Source: Hyphomicrobium_A sp963817485 (GTDB lineage Bacteria > Pseudomonadota > Alphaproteobacteria > Rhizobiales > Hyphomicrobiaceae). From it: a stretch of 64,000 nt of DNA. This document shows, piece after piece, positions 41,803 to 50,410 of the stretch. Location: NCBI GenBank assembly GCA_963817485.1, contig CAWFOR010000026.1, positions 1 to 64,000 of the forward strand, written 5' to 3'. Numbering within the stretch: position 1 is the stretch's first letter; each line of letters starts with the position of its first letter. The position numbers were made by a program, and so were the translations under genes. The notes beneath the pieces are model-generated. The model saw nothing but the letters and a program-made list of their open reading frames with translations. It ran no database searches and was not told where the DNA came from.

Positions 41803-42456
41803 ATGAATATCATCCAGGAGCTCGAGCGCGAGCAGATGAGCGCCGTGACGGCAAAGCGCGGCGTGCCCGAGTTCGGCCCCGGCGATACCGTCAAGGTGAT
41901 GGTGAAGGTGATCGAGGGCGACAGCGTCCGCACCCAGGCCTACGAGGGCGTGGTGATCGGCCGCTCCGGCGCCGGCATCAACGAGAACTTCACCGTGCGC
42001 AAAATTTCCTACGGTGAGGGCGTGGAGCGCGTGTTCCCGGTCTACTCGCCCTACATCGCCGAGATCGAGGTCCTACGCCGCGGCAAAGTCCGCCGTGCGA
42101 AGCTCTATTACCTGCGCGGCCGCCGCGGCAAGTCGGCCCGTATCGCCGAGCGCTCGGACGCCCGCGCCCGCCGCCTGAATGCGCAGTGGAAGGGCTTCAA
42201 GAAGCCGAAGGGCGAGCCCGAGGATCTGACGCAGATCAAGGGCATCGACGCCGACCTCGCGGGCCGGCTGCGTCAGCTCAACGCCATCAAGCTCGAGCAG
42301 ATCGCCAACCTTTCCGACGACGACATCGCCAACCTCGACGAGGCCCTGCAGCTCGACGGCCGCATCGAGAAGGACGACTGGGTCGGACAGGCACAGCGCC
42401 TCGTTGCCGAGGCCGCAGCCGCCGAGGTGCCGGCCGAGGACGACAAGAAGGCCTAA
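41803..42456 (+). CDS. rplS: 50S ribosomal protein L19 with C-terminal helix-hairpin-helix extension
   Basis: 217 residues, against about 115-130 in most bacteria. Residues 1-115 are ordinary L19: NIIQELEREQM, FGPGDTVKVMVKVIEGD, YEGVVIGRSGAGINENFTVRK, GVERVFPVYSPYI and KLYYLRGRRGKSARI. From about residue 141 comes an extra domain: DLTQIKGIDADLAGRL (a helix-hairpin-helix), QIANLSDDDIANLDEALQLD and GRIEKDDWVGQAQRL. That domain is familiar as the C-terminal extension of alphaproteobacterial L21 and some Complex I-related proteins. The start at 41803 is fixed by family alignment; the open frame begins earlier at 41752. Confidence 0.96.
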   Translation: MNIIQELEREQMSAVTAKRGVPEFGPGDTVKVMVKVIEGDSVRTQAYEGVVIGRSGAGINENFTVRKISYGEGVERVFPVYSPYIAEIEVLRRGKVRRAKLYYLRGRRGKSARIAERSDARARRLNAQWKGFKKPKGEPEDLTQIKGIDADLAGRLRQLNAIKLEQIANLSDDDIANLDEALQLDGRIEKDDWVGQAQRLVAEAAAAEVPAEDDKKA

Positions 42457-42597
42457 CGCGAGCCTGCGTTTGCTCCGTCATATTGAACCCTAGGCTCCTC
42501 GCCAAAGTTGCTGGGGCCGAGGTGCGCATTGCGCGGCGGGCAAATTTCACTACATTTCCGAGGTGACCCGACTTCGGGCACGCTCAGGGACCCGCAT

Positions 42598-43422
42598 ATG
42601 TCGAACGTCGAAGTTACGCGCGCGCCCGACCGCGACGGCAAGATCAAGCTGCACGGGCCCGATGCCTTCGAGGGCATGCGCAAGGCCGGCCAGCTCGCGG
42701 CCGAAGCGCTCGACATGCTCACCCCCTACGTCAAGCCGGGCGTCGCCACGGAAACGCTCGACGCGCTCGTGCTGGAGTTCGCCCTCGATCACGGGGCAAT
42801 CCCGGCACCTCTGAATTACCGCGGCTTTCCGAAGTCGATCTGCACCTCGATCAACCACGTCGTCTGCCACGGCATCCCTGGGCCGAAACCCTTGCGCGAC
42901 GGCGACATCGTCAACATCGACGTGACGCTCATCCACGACGGCTGGCACGGCGACACGAGCCGCATGTATCCGGTGGGGCGCATCTCGCGGCGGGCGGAAC
43001 GGCTGATCTACGTGACCTATGAGGCGCTCAAGCGCGGCATTTCGGCGGTGAAGCCCGGCGCCACCACGGGGCACATCGGCGCGGCCATCCAGTCCTACGC
43101 AGAGGCCGAGCGCTGCAGCGTCGTGCGCGACTTCTGCGGGCACGGGCTCGGCCGCGTATTCCACGACCGCCCCAATATCCTGCATTACGGCGAGCCGGGT
43201 GAGGGCGTGACGCTGGAAGCCGGCATGCTGTTCACGATCGAGCCGATGATCAATCTCGGGCGCCCGCACGTCAAAGTGCTGCCCGATGGCTGGACCGCAG
43301 TGACGCGCGACCGTGAGCTCTCCGCCCAGTTCGAGCACACCGTCGGCGTAACCGAGACCGGCTGCGAGGTCTTCACCTTCTCGCCCAAGGGCATCGACTG
43401 CCCCGTCTTCGAGCTCACCTGA
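42598..43422 (+). CDS. map: Type I methionine aminopeptidase
   Basis: 274 residues. It removes the initiator Met from nascent proteins. The five metal ligands are present: IVNIDVTL (Asp), HGDTSR (Asp), FCGHGLG (His), FTIEPMI (Glu) and FEHTVGV (Glu). SICTSINHVVCHGIPGPKPL is the usual N-terminal block. The ATG at 42598 gives an N-terminal extension of about 25 residues before FEGMRKAGQLAAE; the open frame runs upstream to 42508. radC follows after 11 bases. Confidence 0.95.
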   Translation: MSNVEVTRAPDRDGKIKLHGPDAFEGMRKAGQLAAEALDMLTPYVKPGVATETLDALVLEFALDHGAIPAPLNYRGFPKSICTSINHVVCHGIPGPKPLRDGDIVNIDVTLIHDGWHGDTSRMYPVGRISRRAERLIYVTYEALKRGISAVKPGATTGHIGAAIQSYAEAERCSVVRDFCGHGLGRVFHDRPNILHYGEPGEGVTLEAGMLFTIEPMINLGRPHVKVLPDGWTAVTRDRELSAQFEHTVGVTETGCEVFTFSPKGIDCPVFELT

Positions 43423-43433
43423 TCGGCTTCCCC

Positions 43434-44172
43434 ATGCCCACCCGCGGAAAGACCGGCGACGGGGGCAATGGGGACCAGCAATCGTTTCTCGAAGCACCGG
43501 CGCCGCACTACGCGGGTCACCGCCAGCGTCTGCGCGAGCGCTTCCGGAAGGGCGGCTCGGACGCGATGCCGGACTACGAGCTTCTGGAGCTGGTACTGTT
43601 CCGGGCGCTGCCGCGGCGCGACACCAAGGAGCTCGCAAAACAGCTCATCGCCCGCTTCGGCTCTTTCGCCGAGGTCGTCAACGCCCCCGACCAGCGCCTG
43701 AAGGAGGTCGACGGGGTCGGCGACAGCGTCATCACCGAGCTGAGGCTGATCCGCGCTGCCGCCCTGCGGCTCATGCGCTCAAACATCATGAAGCGGCCGG
43801 CACTCTCGTCGTGGAAAGAAGTGCTCGAATACCTGCGCGCGGCCCAAAGCTATGAGCACCGCGAGCAGTTCCGGGTCCTGTTCCTCGATAAGAAGAACCA
43901 GCTCATCGCGGATGAGGTGCAGCAGCAGGGCACCGTCGATCACACGCCCGTTTACGCGCCGCGAGGTCGTAAAGCGCGCGCTGGAGTTGTCCGCGACGGC
44001 GATTGTGCTGGTGCACAATCACCCCTCCGGCGACCCCACCCCCTCCCGCGTGGACATTGACATGACGAAGCAAATCGTCGCAGCGGCGGGATCGCTGGGG
44101 ATCGCGGTGCATGACCACATTATTGTCGGCCGCGACGGCCACGCCAGCCTCAAGTCTTTACGCCTCATTTGA
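43434..44172 (+). CDS. radC: DNA repair protein RadC family (JAMM domain), one apparent frameshift
   Basis: The N-terminal part (HYAGHRQRLRERFRKGGSDAM, YELLELVLFRALPRRDTKELAK, a helix-hairpin-helix VDGVGDSVITELRLI) is in one frame from 43434. After GTVDHTPVY near 43950 the sequence GTTTACGCGCCGCGAG carries one extra base. The next frame then gives REVVKRALELSATAIVLV and the JAMM zinc motif HNHPSGDPTPSRVD near 44020, ending at 44172. With the base removed the protein is about 245 residues, normal for the family. The role of RadC in repair is doubtful. The shift may be an error or a real loss. Confidence 0.85.
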
Positions 44173-44228
44173 GGCCGGTTGCACCCGCCGGATTAGACGG
44201 GTACGTGGTATCCATGCTCAGAAGGCGT

Positions 44229-44249
44229 GTTATCCGGCACGGCGATAAC
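44229..44249. promoter_or_regulatory. Inverted repeat GTTATC-N9-GATAAC upstream of the asnB-like gene
   Basis: Perfect six-base arms at 44229-44234 and 44244-44249, 52 bases before the ATG at 44301. Placement and size fit an operator, but no regulator is known. Confidence 0.3.
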
Positions 44250-44300
44250 CCGGCTTTTACGATTAAAATGTGAGTAAGAAGAGCGAGCGTAAGAGGGTTC

Positions 44301-46277
44301 ATGTGCGGCATTGCGGGAATTATCGACCTGACCGGCCGGCGCCAGCCCGATCCCGCCGTGCTGCAGGAAATGGCCCGCTCGCTCTGGCACCGCGGGCCCG
44401 ATGACGACGGCTTCTTGATCCGCCAGGGCTTCGGCTTCGCCAACCGCCGGCTCTCCATCGTTGGCCTCGGCGACGGCCGCCAGCCGATCTTCAACGAGGA
44501 CGGGTCCGTTGCCGTCGTCTTCAACGGCGAACTCTTCGACTACCCTGAGCGCAAGGCCGCGCTGCAGGCCAGGGGCCACGTCTTTCGCACCCACACCGAC
44601 ACCGAGCTGATCGTGCACCTCTACGAGGAGCACGGTGAGGCGGTGTTCACCGAACTCAAAGGGCAATTCGCGCTGGCGTTGGTCGACTTTTCCAGGCGCA
44701 CGATTTTCCTCGCCCGCGACCGCGTCGGCATCTGCCCGCTACACTGGTCGCAGCAGGGCGACTGGGTTTACTTCGGCTCCGAGATCAAGGCGCTGCTGGC
44801 CTCCGGCGGCGTTCCCGCCATCGCCGATCCGCGCGGGCTCGACCACATCTTCACGTTCTTCGCAATGGGCACACGGCGCACGATGTTTCAGGGCGTGCAG
44901 TCGGTCCTGCCGGGCCACTACCTCAAGATCGCGTTCCGCCGCGACGGCAAGCGCACCGAGGTGAGCGAGCACCGCTATTGGGACTTCGACTTCCCCGACG
45001 CCGGAGACGAGGACGATCCCGCCGACCAGGAGCGGCTGATCGACGAGTTCGAGGCGACGTTCCAGCGCGCGGTCGAGGTCCGGCTGCGGGCCGACGTGCC
45101 GGTCGTCGGCTACCTCTCCGGCGGCGTCGATTCCGCCTACGTGGTCGCAACCGCCTCGCGCCTGCGGGAGCGCGCGATTCCGAGCTTCACTATCCAGGTT
45201 CCCGGCAAGGGCTTCGACGAAACCCAACAGGCGTCGCAAATTGCCCGTCACGTTGGCAGCCGCCAGACGATTTTAACCAGCGATGCCAAAGTCATCTCCG
45301 ACACCTACGCCAATCTCATCGCCGCGGCCGACTGCCCGGTGCCGGATACTTCCTGCGCCGCGCTTTGGTGCCTGTCGCGGGAGGTGCACGACCAGGGCTA
45401 CAAGGTCGCACTCACGGGCGAAGGGTCGGACGAAGCCTTCGGCGGCTATGTCTGGTTCAAGCTGCGCGCCATGAGCTACTGGCAAAACAAACTCTCTCCC
45501 GGCCAAAGCGATCGGTTCGATCGGTTCACCCGCCGCTTCCTGCCGCCCTTCAAGAGCTTCAAGGAGCTCAAGCGCATCGACGACACGGTCGGCGGTGCAC
45601 ACGCGCAGGCCGCGCTCTACCAGCTCGTCTCGATCGCCCGCGACCGCTATTTCAGCCGCGACATTAAGGACCGTATCGGCGACCACACGCCTTACGACGA
45701 CGTGCCGCTCGATCGCGAGCGCATGCATCGCTGGTCGCCGCTGAACCAGTCGCTCTATTACGGCTACAAGGTCCATCTCGCGGGACAGCTCCTGAACTAC
45801 AAGGGCGACCGCGTGGCGATGGCCAACAGCGTGGAGACACGCTACCCCTACCTCGACGAGGACGTCATCGCCTTCACCTCGCGGCTCGCTCCGCGCTGGA
45901 AGTTGCGCGGCCTGCGCGACAAGTATCTGCTCCGGCATGCGGCCGCTCGCGTGCTGCCGCGCGAGGCGGCGTTCCGGCGCAAGGCCATGTTCCGCGCGCC
46001 ACTCGCCGAGACGTTCCTTGCCAATGCGCCGCCGTTCGTGCGCCAGCTCATGAGCCCCGAGGCCCTGCGCAAGACCGGCTACTTCGATCCCGAGACCGTG
46101 GGGCGCGATTACGCGCTCATCGCGTCAGGTCAGGCAAACAAGGTCGGCGTGTTCAAACGGCTGGGCTTGAGCGGCGTCGTCGCGACGCAGCTCTGGCACC
46201 ATCTCTACATCAGCGGCGGGCTGTGCGAGCTGCCCAATCAGTCGCCGGCTCCGCAAGTCGCGCGCCCGGCAGCCTGA
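44301..46277 (+). CDS. asnB: Asparagine synthase (glutamine-hydrolysing) type amidotransferase
   Basis: 658 residues. The class II glutamine amidotransferase domain starts at the catalytic Cys of MCGIAGIIDLTGRR and includes SLWHRGPDDDGF, RRLSIVGLGDGRQP and VVFNGELFDYPERK. The synthase domain has the PPi-loop YLSGGVDSAYVVA near residue 275 and LTGEGSDEAFGGYVWF near residue 375. Both half-reactions therefore look intact. It resembles the AsnB-like enzymes of exopolysaccharide or exosortase clusters (TIGR03108 type) as much as true asparagine synthetase. The next gene, a membrane transglutaminase-like protein 97 bases on, supports a role in modifying an envelope polymer or peptide (inference). 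Confidence 0.85.
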   Translation: MCGIAGIIDLTGRRQPDPAVLQEMARSLWHRGPDDDGFLIRQGFGFANRRLSIVGLGDGRQPIFNEDGSVAVVFNGELFDYPERKAALQARGHVFRTHTDTELIVHLYEEHGEAVFTELKGQFALALVDFSRRTIFLARDRVGICPLHWSQQGDWVYFGSEIKALLASGGVPAIADPRGLDHIFTFFAMGTRRTMFQGVQSVLPGHYLKIAFRRDGKRTEVSEHRYWDFDFPDAGDEDDPADQERLIDEFEATFQRAVEVRLRADVPVVGYLSGGVDSAYVVATASRLRERAIPSFTIQVPGKGFDETQQASQIARHVGSRQTILTSDAKVISDTYANLIAAADCPVPDTSCAALWCLSREVHDQGYKVALTGEGSDEAFGGYVWFKLRAMSYWQNKLSPGQSDRFDRFTRRFLPPFKSFKELKRIDDTVGGAHAQAALYQLVSIARDRYFSRDIKDRIGDHTPYDDVPLDRERMHRWSPLNQSLYYGYKVHLAGQLLNYKGDRVAMANSVETRYPYLDEDVIAFTSRLAPRWKLRGLRDKYLLRHAAARVLPREAAFRRKAMFRAPLAETFLANAPPFVRQLMSPEALRKTGYFDPETVGRDYALIASGQANKVGVFKRLGLSGVVATQLWHHLYISGGLCELPNQSPAPQVARPAA

Positions 46278-46373
46278 TCCGCCCGCCGAAACAATCCCAA
46301 GTCTGATTTTTCTACCTGTGGACAGTCGTGTCTCCACGATTGACGGCTTCCGCCGCTCAAGGACTCATGAGTG

Positions 46374-47189
46374 ATGCTCGTGCAGCGTTCCGGCGGCCTT
46401 TCCATCAAATCACTATTTGTCGGCGCGGTGCTCGGCTCACTGGCTGTCGTCCTCGCCGTCTTGCACGTTATGGCCGACTACGAGGACGCCCTATACGATC
46501 AGATCGTCGCCTCGGTCGTTCAACCTCTCTCTTCAGAGACGCAGAAAGTCGTCGCTCTGACTGCCGCGACCCACGTACTGCTCGAAGACCGATTGAAGGT
46601 ATTCTCCGACAAGAGCTACGTGAGCTTCCGCGATTGGTTGTTCCCGTCCGGCGACGTGCAGCTCATGGACGGACGCGGCGCATGCGGGTCGCATGCGCAT
46701 GTGCTGGGGCGTCTGCTTGACCGAGCCAGCATCGATTTTCGAGGCGTCCAGATGTATTGCGCGGACTCCAACACGTGGGGCTGCCACGCCACCATCGAAG
46801 CCTATGCCGATGGCAAATGGATCGCAGTCGATCCGCTCTACAACGTCGTATTCCCCGTCAGCGCCGCGGAGGTCGGGCGCAACTGGGATACCTATAAAGC
46901 GCTCACGCCACCGGGCTACGACATGAAGTACAAATACGCGGGCGTGCGATACACGAATTGGACCAAGATCCCCGTGGTCATGCCGGCGATCAAGACCGTC
47001 CTAGACTTTGCTGCACCCGAGTTCGCAAGCACCTTCAGCGTGCGCCGTTACGTCCTCAACGTATACCGCGTCTATGAAGTCGGCTTGCTCTCGCTTCTGT
47101 TCGCGGTGGCCGCTTACCTCTTGTTGCGCATGGCAAGCGTGCGCAAACGCAGGGCGTTGAGCTTGATGAAGCCGGCCGCATCCTTCTGA
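46374..47189 (+). CDS. Membrane-anchored transglutaminase-like cysteine protein
   Basis: 271 residues. A helix near residues 12-32 (LFVGAVLGSLAVVLAVLHVM) and a second near 240-258 (VGLLSLLFAVAAYLLL) bracket a domain with a transglutaminase-like triad: Cys in DGRGACGSHAHVLGRLL, His in WGCHATIEAYADGKW, and Asp in IAVDPLYNVV. The middle is probably periplasmic. It follows the asnB-like gene on the same strand. Its last 76 bases overlap the 3' end of convergent argG. It could be a protease, amidase or crosslinking enzyme; which one cannot be told. An overlapping GTG at 46371 is possible. Confidence 0.75.
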   Translation: MLVQRSGGLSIKSLFVGAVLGSLAVVLAVLHVMADYEDALYDQIVASVVQPLSSETQKVVALTAATHVLLEDRLKVFSDKSYVSFRDWLFPSGDVQLMDGRGACGSHAHVLGRLLDRASIDFRGVQMYCADSNTWGCHATIEAYADGKWIAVDPLYNVVFPVSAAEVGRNWDTYKALTPPGYDMKYKYAGVRYTNWTKIPVVMPAIKTVLDFAAPEFASTFSVRRYVLNVYRVYEVGLLSLLFAVAAYLLLRMASVRKRRALSLMKPAASF

Positions 47190-48343
47190 TCGTAGGCGCC
47201 CTTGTCGTCCTCGAAGGTGACGAGCGTCGAGGAGTAGAGCGACTTCGCGCTCTCGCGGCCGGTGACGATGACGTTGCCCTTGTAGAGCTTGAGGCGCACC
47301 TCGCCCTCGACGTGCTCCTGGCTCTTGTCGATCGCCGCCTGCAGCATCTCGCGCTCAGGCGAGAACCAGAAGCCGTAATAGATCAGCTCCGCATAGCGCG
47401 GCATCAGCTCGTCTTTGAGGTGCATCGCCCCGCGGTCGAGCGTGATCGATTCGATCGCCCGGTGCGCGTGCCAGAGGATGGTGCCGCCGGGCGTCTCGTA
47501 GATGCCGCGCGACTTCATGCCGACGAAGCGGTTCTCGACCAGATCAACGCGGCCGATGCCGTTGTCGCGACCGTAGTCGTTGAGCGTGGCGAGCAGGTTC
47601 GCTGGGCTCAACGGATTGCCGTTGACGGAGACGGCATCGCCCTTCTTGAAGCCGACGGTGATGACGGTGGCCTTGTCCGGCGCTTCCTCGGGCGAGATGG
47701 TGCGCTGGAAAACGTAAGGCGGCGGCTCGATGGCCGGGTCCTCCAGCACCTTGCCCTCGGAGGAAGAGTGCAACAGGTTGGCGTCGACCGAGAATGGCGA
47801 CTCGCCGCGCTTGTCCTTGGCGATGGGGATCTGGTTCTTTTCGGCGAACGCGATCAGATCCTCGCGGCTCTTGAACTCCCAATCCCGCCACGGCGCGATG
47901 ATCCGGATAGCCGGCTCCAGCGCGTAGTAGCTCAGCTCGAAACGCACCTGGTCGTTGCCCTTGCCGGTCGCACCGTGGCACACGGCATCGGCGCCCGTGG
48001 CGCGCGCGATGTCGATCTGCTTTTTGGCTATGAGCGGCCGCGCAATCGAGGTGCCGAGCAGGTAGATGCCCTCATAGAGGGCGTTCGCCCGGAACATCGG
48101 GAACACATAGTCGCGCACGAACTCCTCGCGCAGATCCTCGACGTAGATGTTGGCCGGCTTGATGCCGAGCATGAGCGCCTTCTGGCGCGCGGGCTCCAGC
48201 TCGCCGCCCTGGCCGAGATCGGCGGTGAACGTCACTACCTCGGCGCCGTAGGTCTCCTGCAGCCACTTGAGGATGATCGAGGTATCGAGGCCGCCCGAGT
48301 AGGCGAGGACCACTTTCTTGATGGGCTTTTGTTTCGAGGTCAT
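47114..48343 (-). CDS. argG: Argininosuccinate synthase
   Basis: 409 residues, joining citrulline and aspartate. VVLAYSGGLDTSIILKWL is the ATP PPi-loop. VVTFTADLGQGGELEPAR, GTSIARPLIAKKQIDIA, CHGATGKGNDQVRFELSYY and GRDNGIGRVDLVENRFVGMKSRG are canonical. The ATG at 48343 is set by alignment; the open frame begins at 48454. Together with argJ at 12.7 kb it is the second arginine gene in the window, not linked in an operon. Confidence 0.97.
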   Translation of the reverse strand: MTSKQKPIKKVVLAYSGGLDTSIILKWLQETYGAEVVTFTADLGQGGELEPARQKALMLGIKPANIYVEDLREEFVRDYVFPMFRANALYEGIYLLGTSIARPLIAKKQIDIARATGADAVCHGATGKGNDQVRFELSYYALEPAIRIIAPWRDWEFKSREDLIAFAEKNQIPIAKDKRGESPFSVDANLLHSSSEGKVLEDPAIEPPPYVFQRTISPEEAPDKATVITVGFKKGDAVSVNGNPLSPANLLATLNDYGRDNGIGRVDLVENRFVGMKSRGIYETPGGTILWHAHRAIESITLDRGAMHLKDELMPRYAELIYYGFWFSPEREMLQAAIDKSQEHVEGEVRLKLYKGNVIVTGRESAKSLYSSTLVTFEDDKGAYDQKDAAGFIKLNALRLRTLAMRNKR

Positions 48344-48517
48344 TGGGGCTCTTTTGGACGGAGGTCGCAGCAGCCTGTACAGAATTTCGTACAGTCGCGC
48401 ACTATAGGAATCGCCCGCCCACTCGCAAGGCTGCGTGCCCGCCGACGACCACACAATTGGAGCACCGATGCCCGCGCCACGCCTAACGAACCACGCTTTG
48501 AGTTCGCGGACCTCTTC

Positions 48518-49669
48518 CTAGGCGGATTTTTTCATGCGCACGCCCAAAAGGTCATCAGCCTCTTCCTCATAAGGCTGTTTCGGTGGCGTGGGGGAAGCGC
48601 TTCTGGTGAGAAGCCGGCGAAGCGGCGACTTAAAATACAGGTAGGTGAACACCCCGAGCGCTATTAGGGCTGGCTGATAAACGACGCGCCCCGTCCACTC
48701 AAACGGCCCGGTGAGTAGAACGCGTATCCAATCACGAAAGGGTGCCTCCAACAGATATATCGCATAGCTCGCACCGCCGAGAAGTACCAGCCCTTCTGCC
48801 GCCAATAGTTGCGAGCCGGATCTGCAGCCCGATCTATTGTAGCAGGCTAAAAAAATAATGACTCCAAATCCGAGACTCGCGAGCGCGGTAAGCGACCTTT
48901 CACCGTGGAACGACAACAGCCCGACGCTGGCAATAGCTGTCGCCAATAGCCCAGAGCCGGCTAGTCTTTCCCTCACCAAATGTGGTCGCAACCACACAAT
49001 GTGGGCCAGCGCCATGCCCATAATAAATTCTGGCAACCGCAGGACCGGAAGCGGGAAAGCGGACATGATCCCAAAGCGAAGTGAGCCTTCCTTCGATCCC
49101 GGCGTGATGTCGGGAAGCGCAAACACTGTGATGAGTAGCCCGGCGACAGCAGCGATAGCGGCGGCGGTCGTCACCCTGGTGCGGGCTATAAGCCAGAGAA
49201 ACACTGGGAATAGAGCGTAGAAGAACGCCTCAATTGAAAGCGTCCAGGCCGGCATGTTCCAAAACCATCCACGGTCCGATGAGGCGGGCCCCCATGACTG
49301 CACCATCAGAAGTGTCTCAAGGGACGCGAGCGGGGAGCTAAGCAAATCCGGCCAACGGATGGGAGCTGCAATCAAAAGCGACAATAGATAAAGGGGGTAG
49401 ATGCGGGCAAAACGCGCTAACGCATATGCGCTCAGGTCAAATCCCTGCGCGTTGCGTCGCTCACCGGAATAGGTGAGCATAAAGCCGGATAGAATGAAAA
49501 AGAAACTGACGCCCAGGTGGCCATTGACCAAAAACGTCGTCAAAGGGTTATCGCCGAGATGCTCCCGCATCAAGGAAGCGCCGGAATGAAAAGTGAGTAC
49601 ATAGAGGGCGGCAAAGAATCTAAGACTCGTAAGCGCCGGCAGACGTGCCTCATGTGCGTTCGAAGCCAT
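48518..49669 (-). CDS. Acyltransferase family 3 membrane protein
   Basis: 383 residues with about ten membrane helices. The N-terminal SLRFFAALYVLTFHSGASL carries the Arg and catalytic His of acyltransferase-3 proteins, and GVSFFFILSGFMLTYS follows. FARIYPLYLLSLLIA and WTLSIEAFFYALFPVFLWL are further family blocks. Such enzymes O-acetylate or O-acylate exopolysaccharide, O-antigen or Nod-like factors. Sampled GC is about 48-54 %, well below its neighbours, which suggests recent transfer. The C-terminus is charged and cytoplasmic. Confidence 0.88.
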   Translation of the reverse strand: MASNAHEARLPALTSLRFFAALYVLTFHSGASLMREHLGDNPLTTFLVNGHLGVSFFFILSGFMLTYSGERRNAQGFDLSAYALARFARIYPLYLLSLLIAAPIRWPDLLSSPLASLETLLMVQSWGPASSDRGWFWNMPAWTLSIEAFFYALFPVFLWLIARTRVTTAAAIAAVAGLLITVFALPDITPGSKEGSLRFGIMSAFPLPVLRLPEFIMGMALAHIVWLRPHLVRERLAGSGLLATAIASVGLLSFHGERSLTALASLGFGVIIFLACYNRSGCRSGSQLLAAEGLVLLGGASYAIYLLEAPFRDWIRVLLTGPFEWTGRVVYQPALIALGVFTYLYFKSPLRRLLTRSASPTPPKQPYEEEADDLLGVRMKKSA

Positions 49670-50046
49670 ACCCGCCCCGCTCAGTACCTCTCGCGACTAT
49701 AGCGATGCCAAAGAGCCGGTCGACGGTTGATATCGATAATGAGGGGGCTTTTCCACGCCAACAAGCGTGTATTGCCAAGCCTTGGCGAGCACACGAACCG
49801 CTACCGTGAAAGGCTTTGTCCCAACGGCGGCGTGCGTCAATGCAGGCCGACACCGTATAGAGTTTGACTGGCTGTGATCCTGATCTGGGTGGGCCACGTT
49901 CGTTCACTGTCGACTTGGTCCGCTGTGGCCCGCTCACCATACATTTTCGTAAGGGGCTCTCTTTGAGCAGAAACGGCCTTACTCCCGTCTTCCGGAAAGT
50001 CTATGTTCACCTTCGGTTCTACTTGGGCACACGAAGGGAAACGACC
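49670..50046. other. Intergenic region, no supported gene
   Basis: 377 bases between the divergent acyltransferase and small secreted-protein genes. Short open frames exist on both strands but lack start signals or convincing residues. AAGGGAAACG before the ATG at 50047 is the ribosome-binding site of the next gene. I see no strong hairpin or known motif. Confidence 0.5.
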
Positions 50047-50406
50047 ATGCGTGGTGACATTTTGGGGCGTGTAGCAGCGCCTGTAGCCGCTATTGCCGCG
50101 GCAATTTTTGCGTTTGGCGTGACGTTCAGCGTCGCTCAGGCCGAGGATGCGAAGCCGGCCGACACCAAGCCGGCGACGACGACGGCACCCGCGACGACAA
50201 CGGCGCCCACACCGGCGCCGGACAAGAAGGCGACGGCTACACCTTCACCGTGCAAGGGTCTCGACGAGACAGCCTGCAAGGCCAACACCTTGTGTTCCTG
50301 GCACAAGGAAGGCAAGTCGAAGACGGGCGCGGTGACGAAGGCGCATTGCCAGAAGAAGTCGACGCCGAAGAAGAAGACGACGACCCCAACCACGCCGCCT
50401 CAATAA
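50047..50406 (+). CDS. Small exported Cys-containing, Thr/Pro/Lys-rich protein
   Basis: 119 residues. The signal peptide is clear (AAPVAAIAAAIFAFGVTFSV, cleaved after AQA). A Thr/Ala/Pro/Asp linker of about 40 residues follows. A compact Cys motif follows: PCKGLDETACKANTLCSWHK and AHCQKK, with four Cys. The end is basic, Lys/Thr/Pro-rich. It looks like a small periplasmic or secreted domain, perhaps disulfide-bonded or metal-binding. I do not recognise a named family. Confidence 0.75.
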   Translation: MRGDILGRVAAPVAAIAAAIFAFGVTFSVAQAEDAKPADTKPATTTAPATTTAPTPAPDKKATATPSPCKGLDETACKANTLCSWHKEGKSKTGAVTKAHCQKKSTPKKKTTTPTTPPQ

Positions 50407-50410
50407 GCGC

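Noticed and set aside
44301..47189. Lasso-peptide biosynthesis cluster
   Set aside because: The AsnB-like protein keeps a full glutaminase domain with its Cys, the Cys enzyme has membrane helices, and no precursor peptide or ABC exporter is present.
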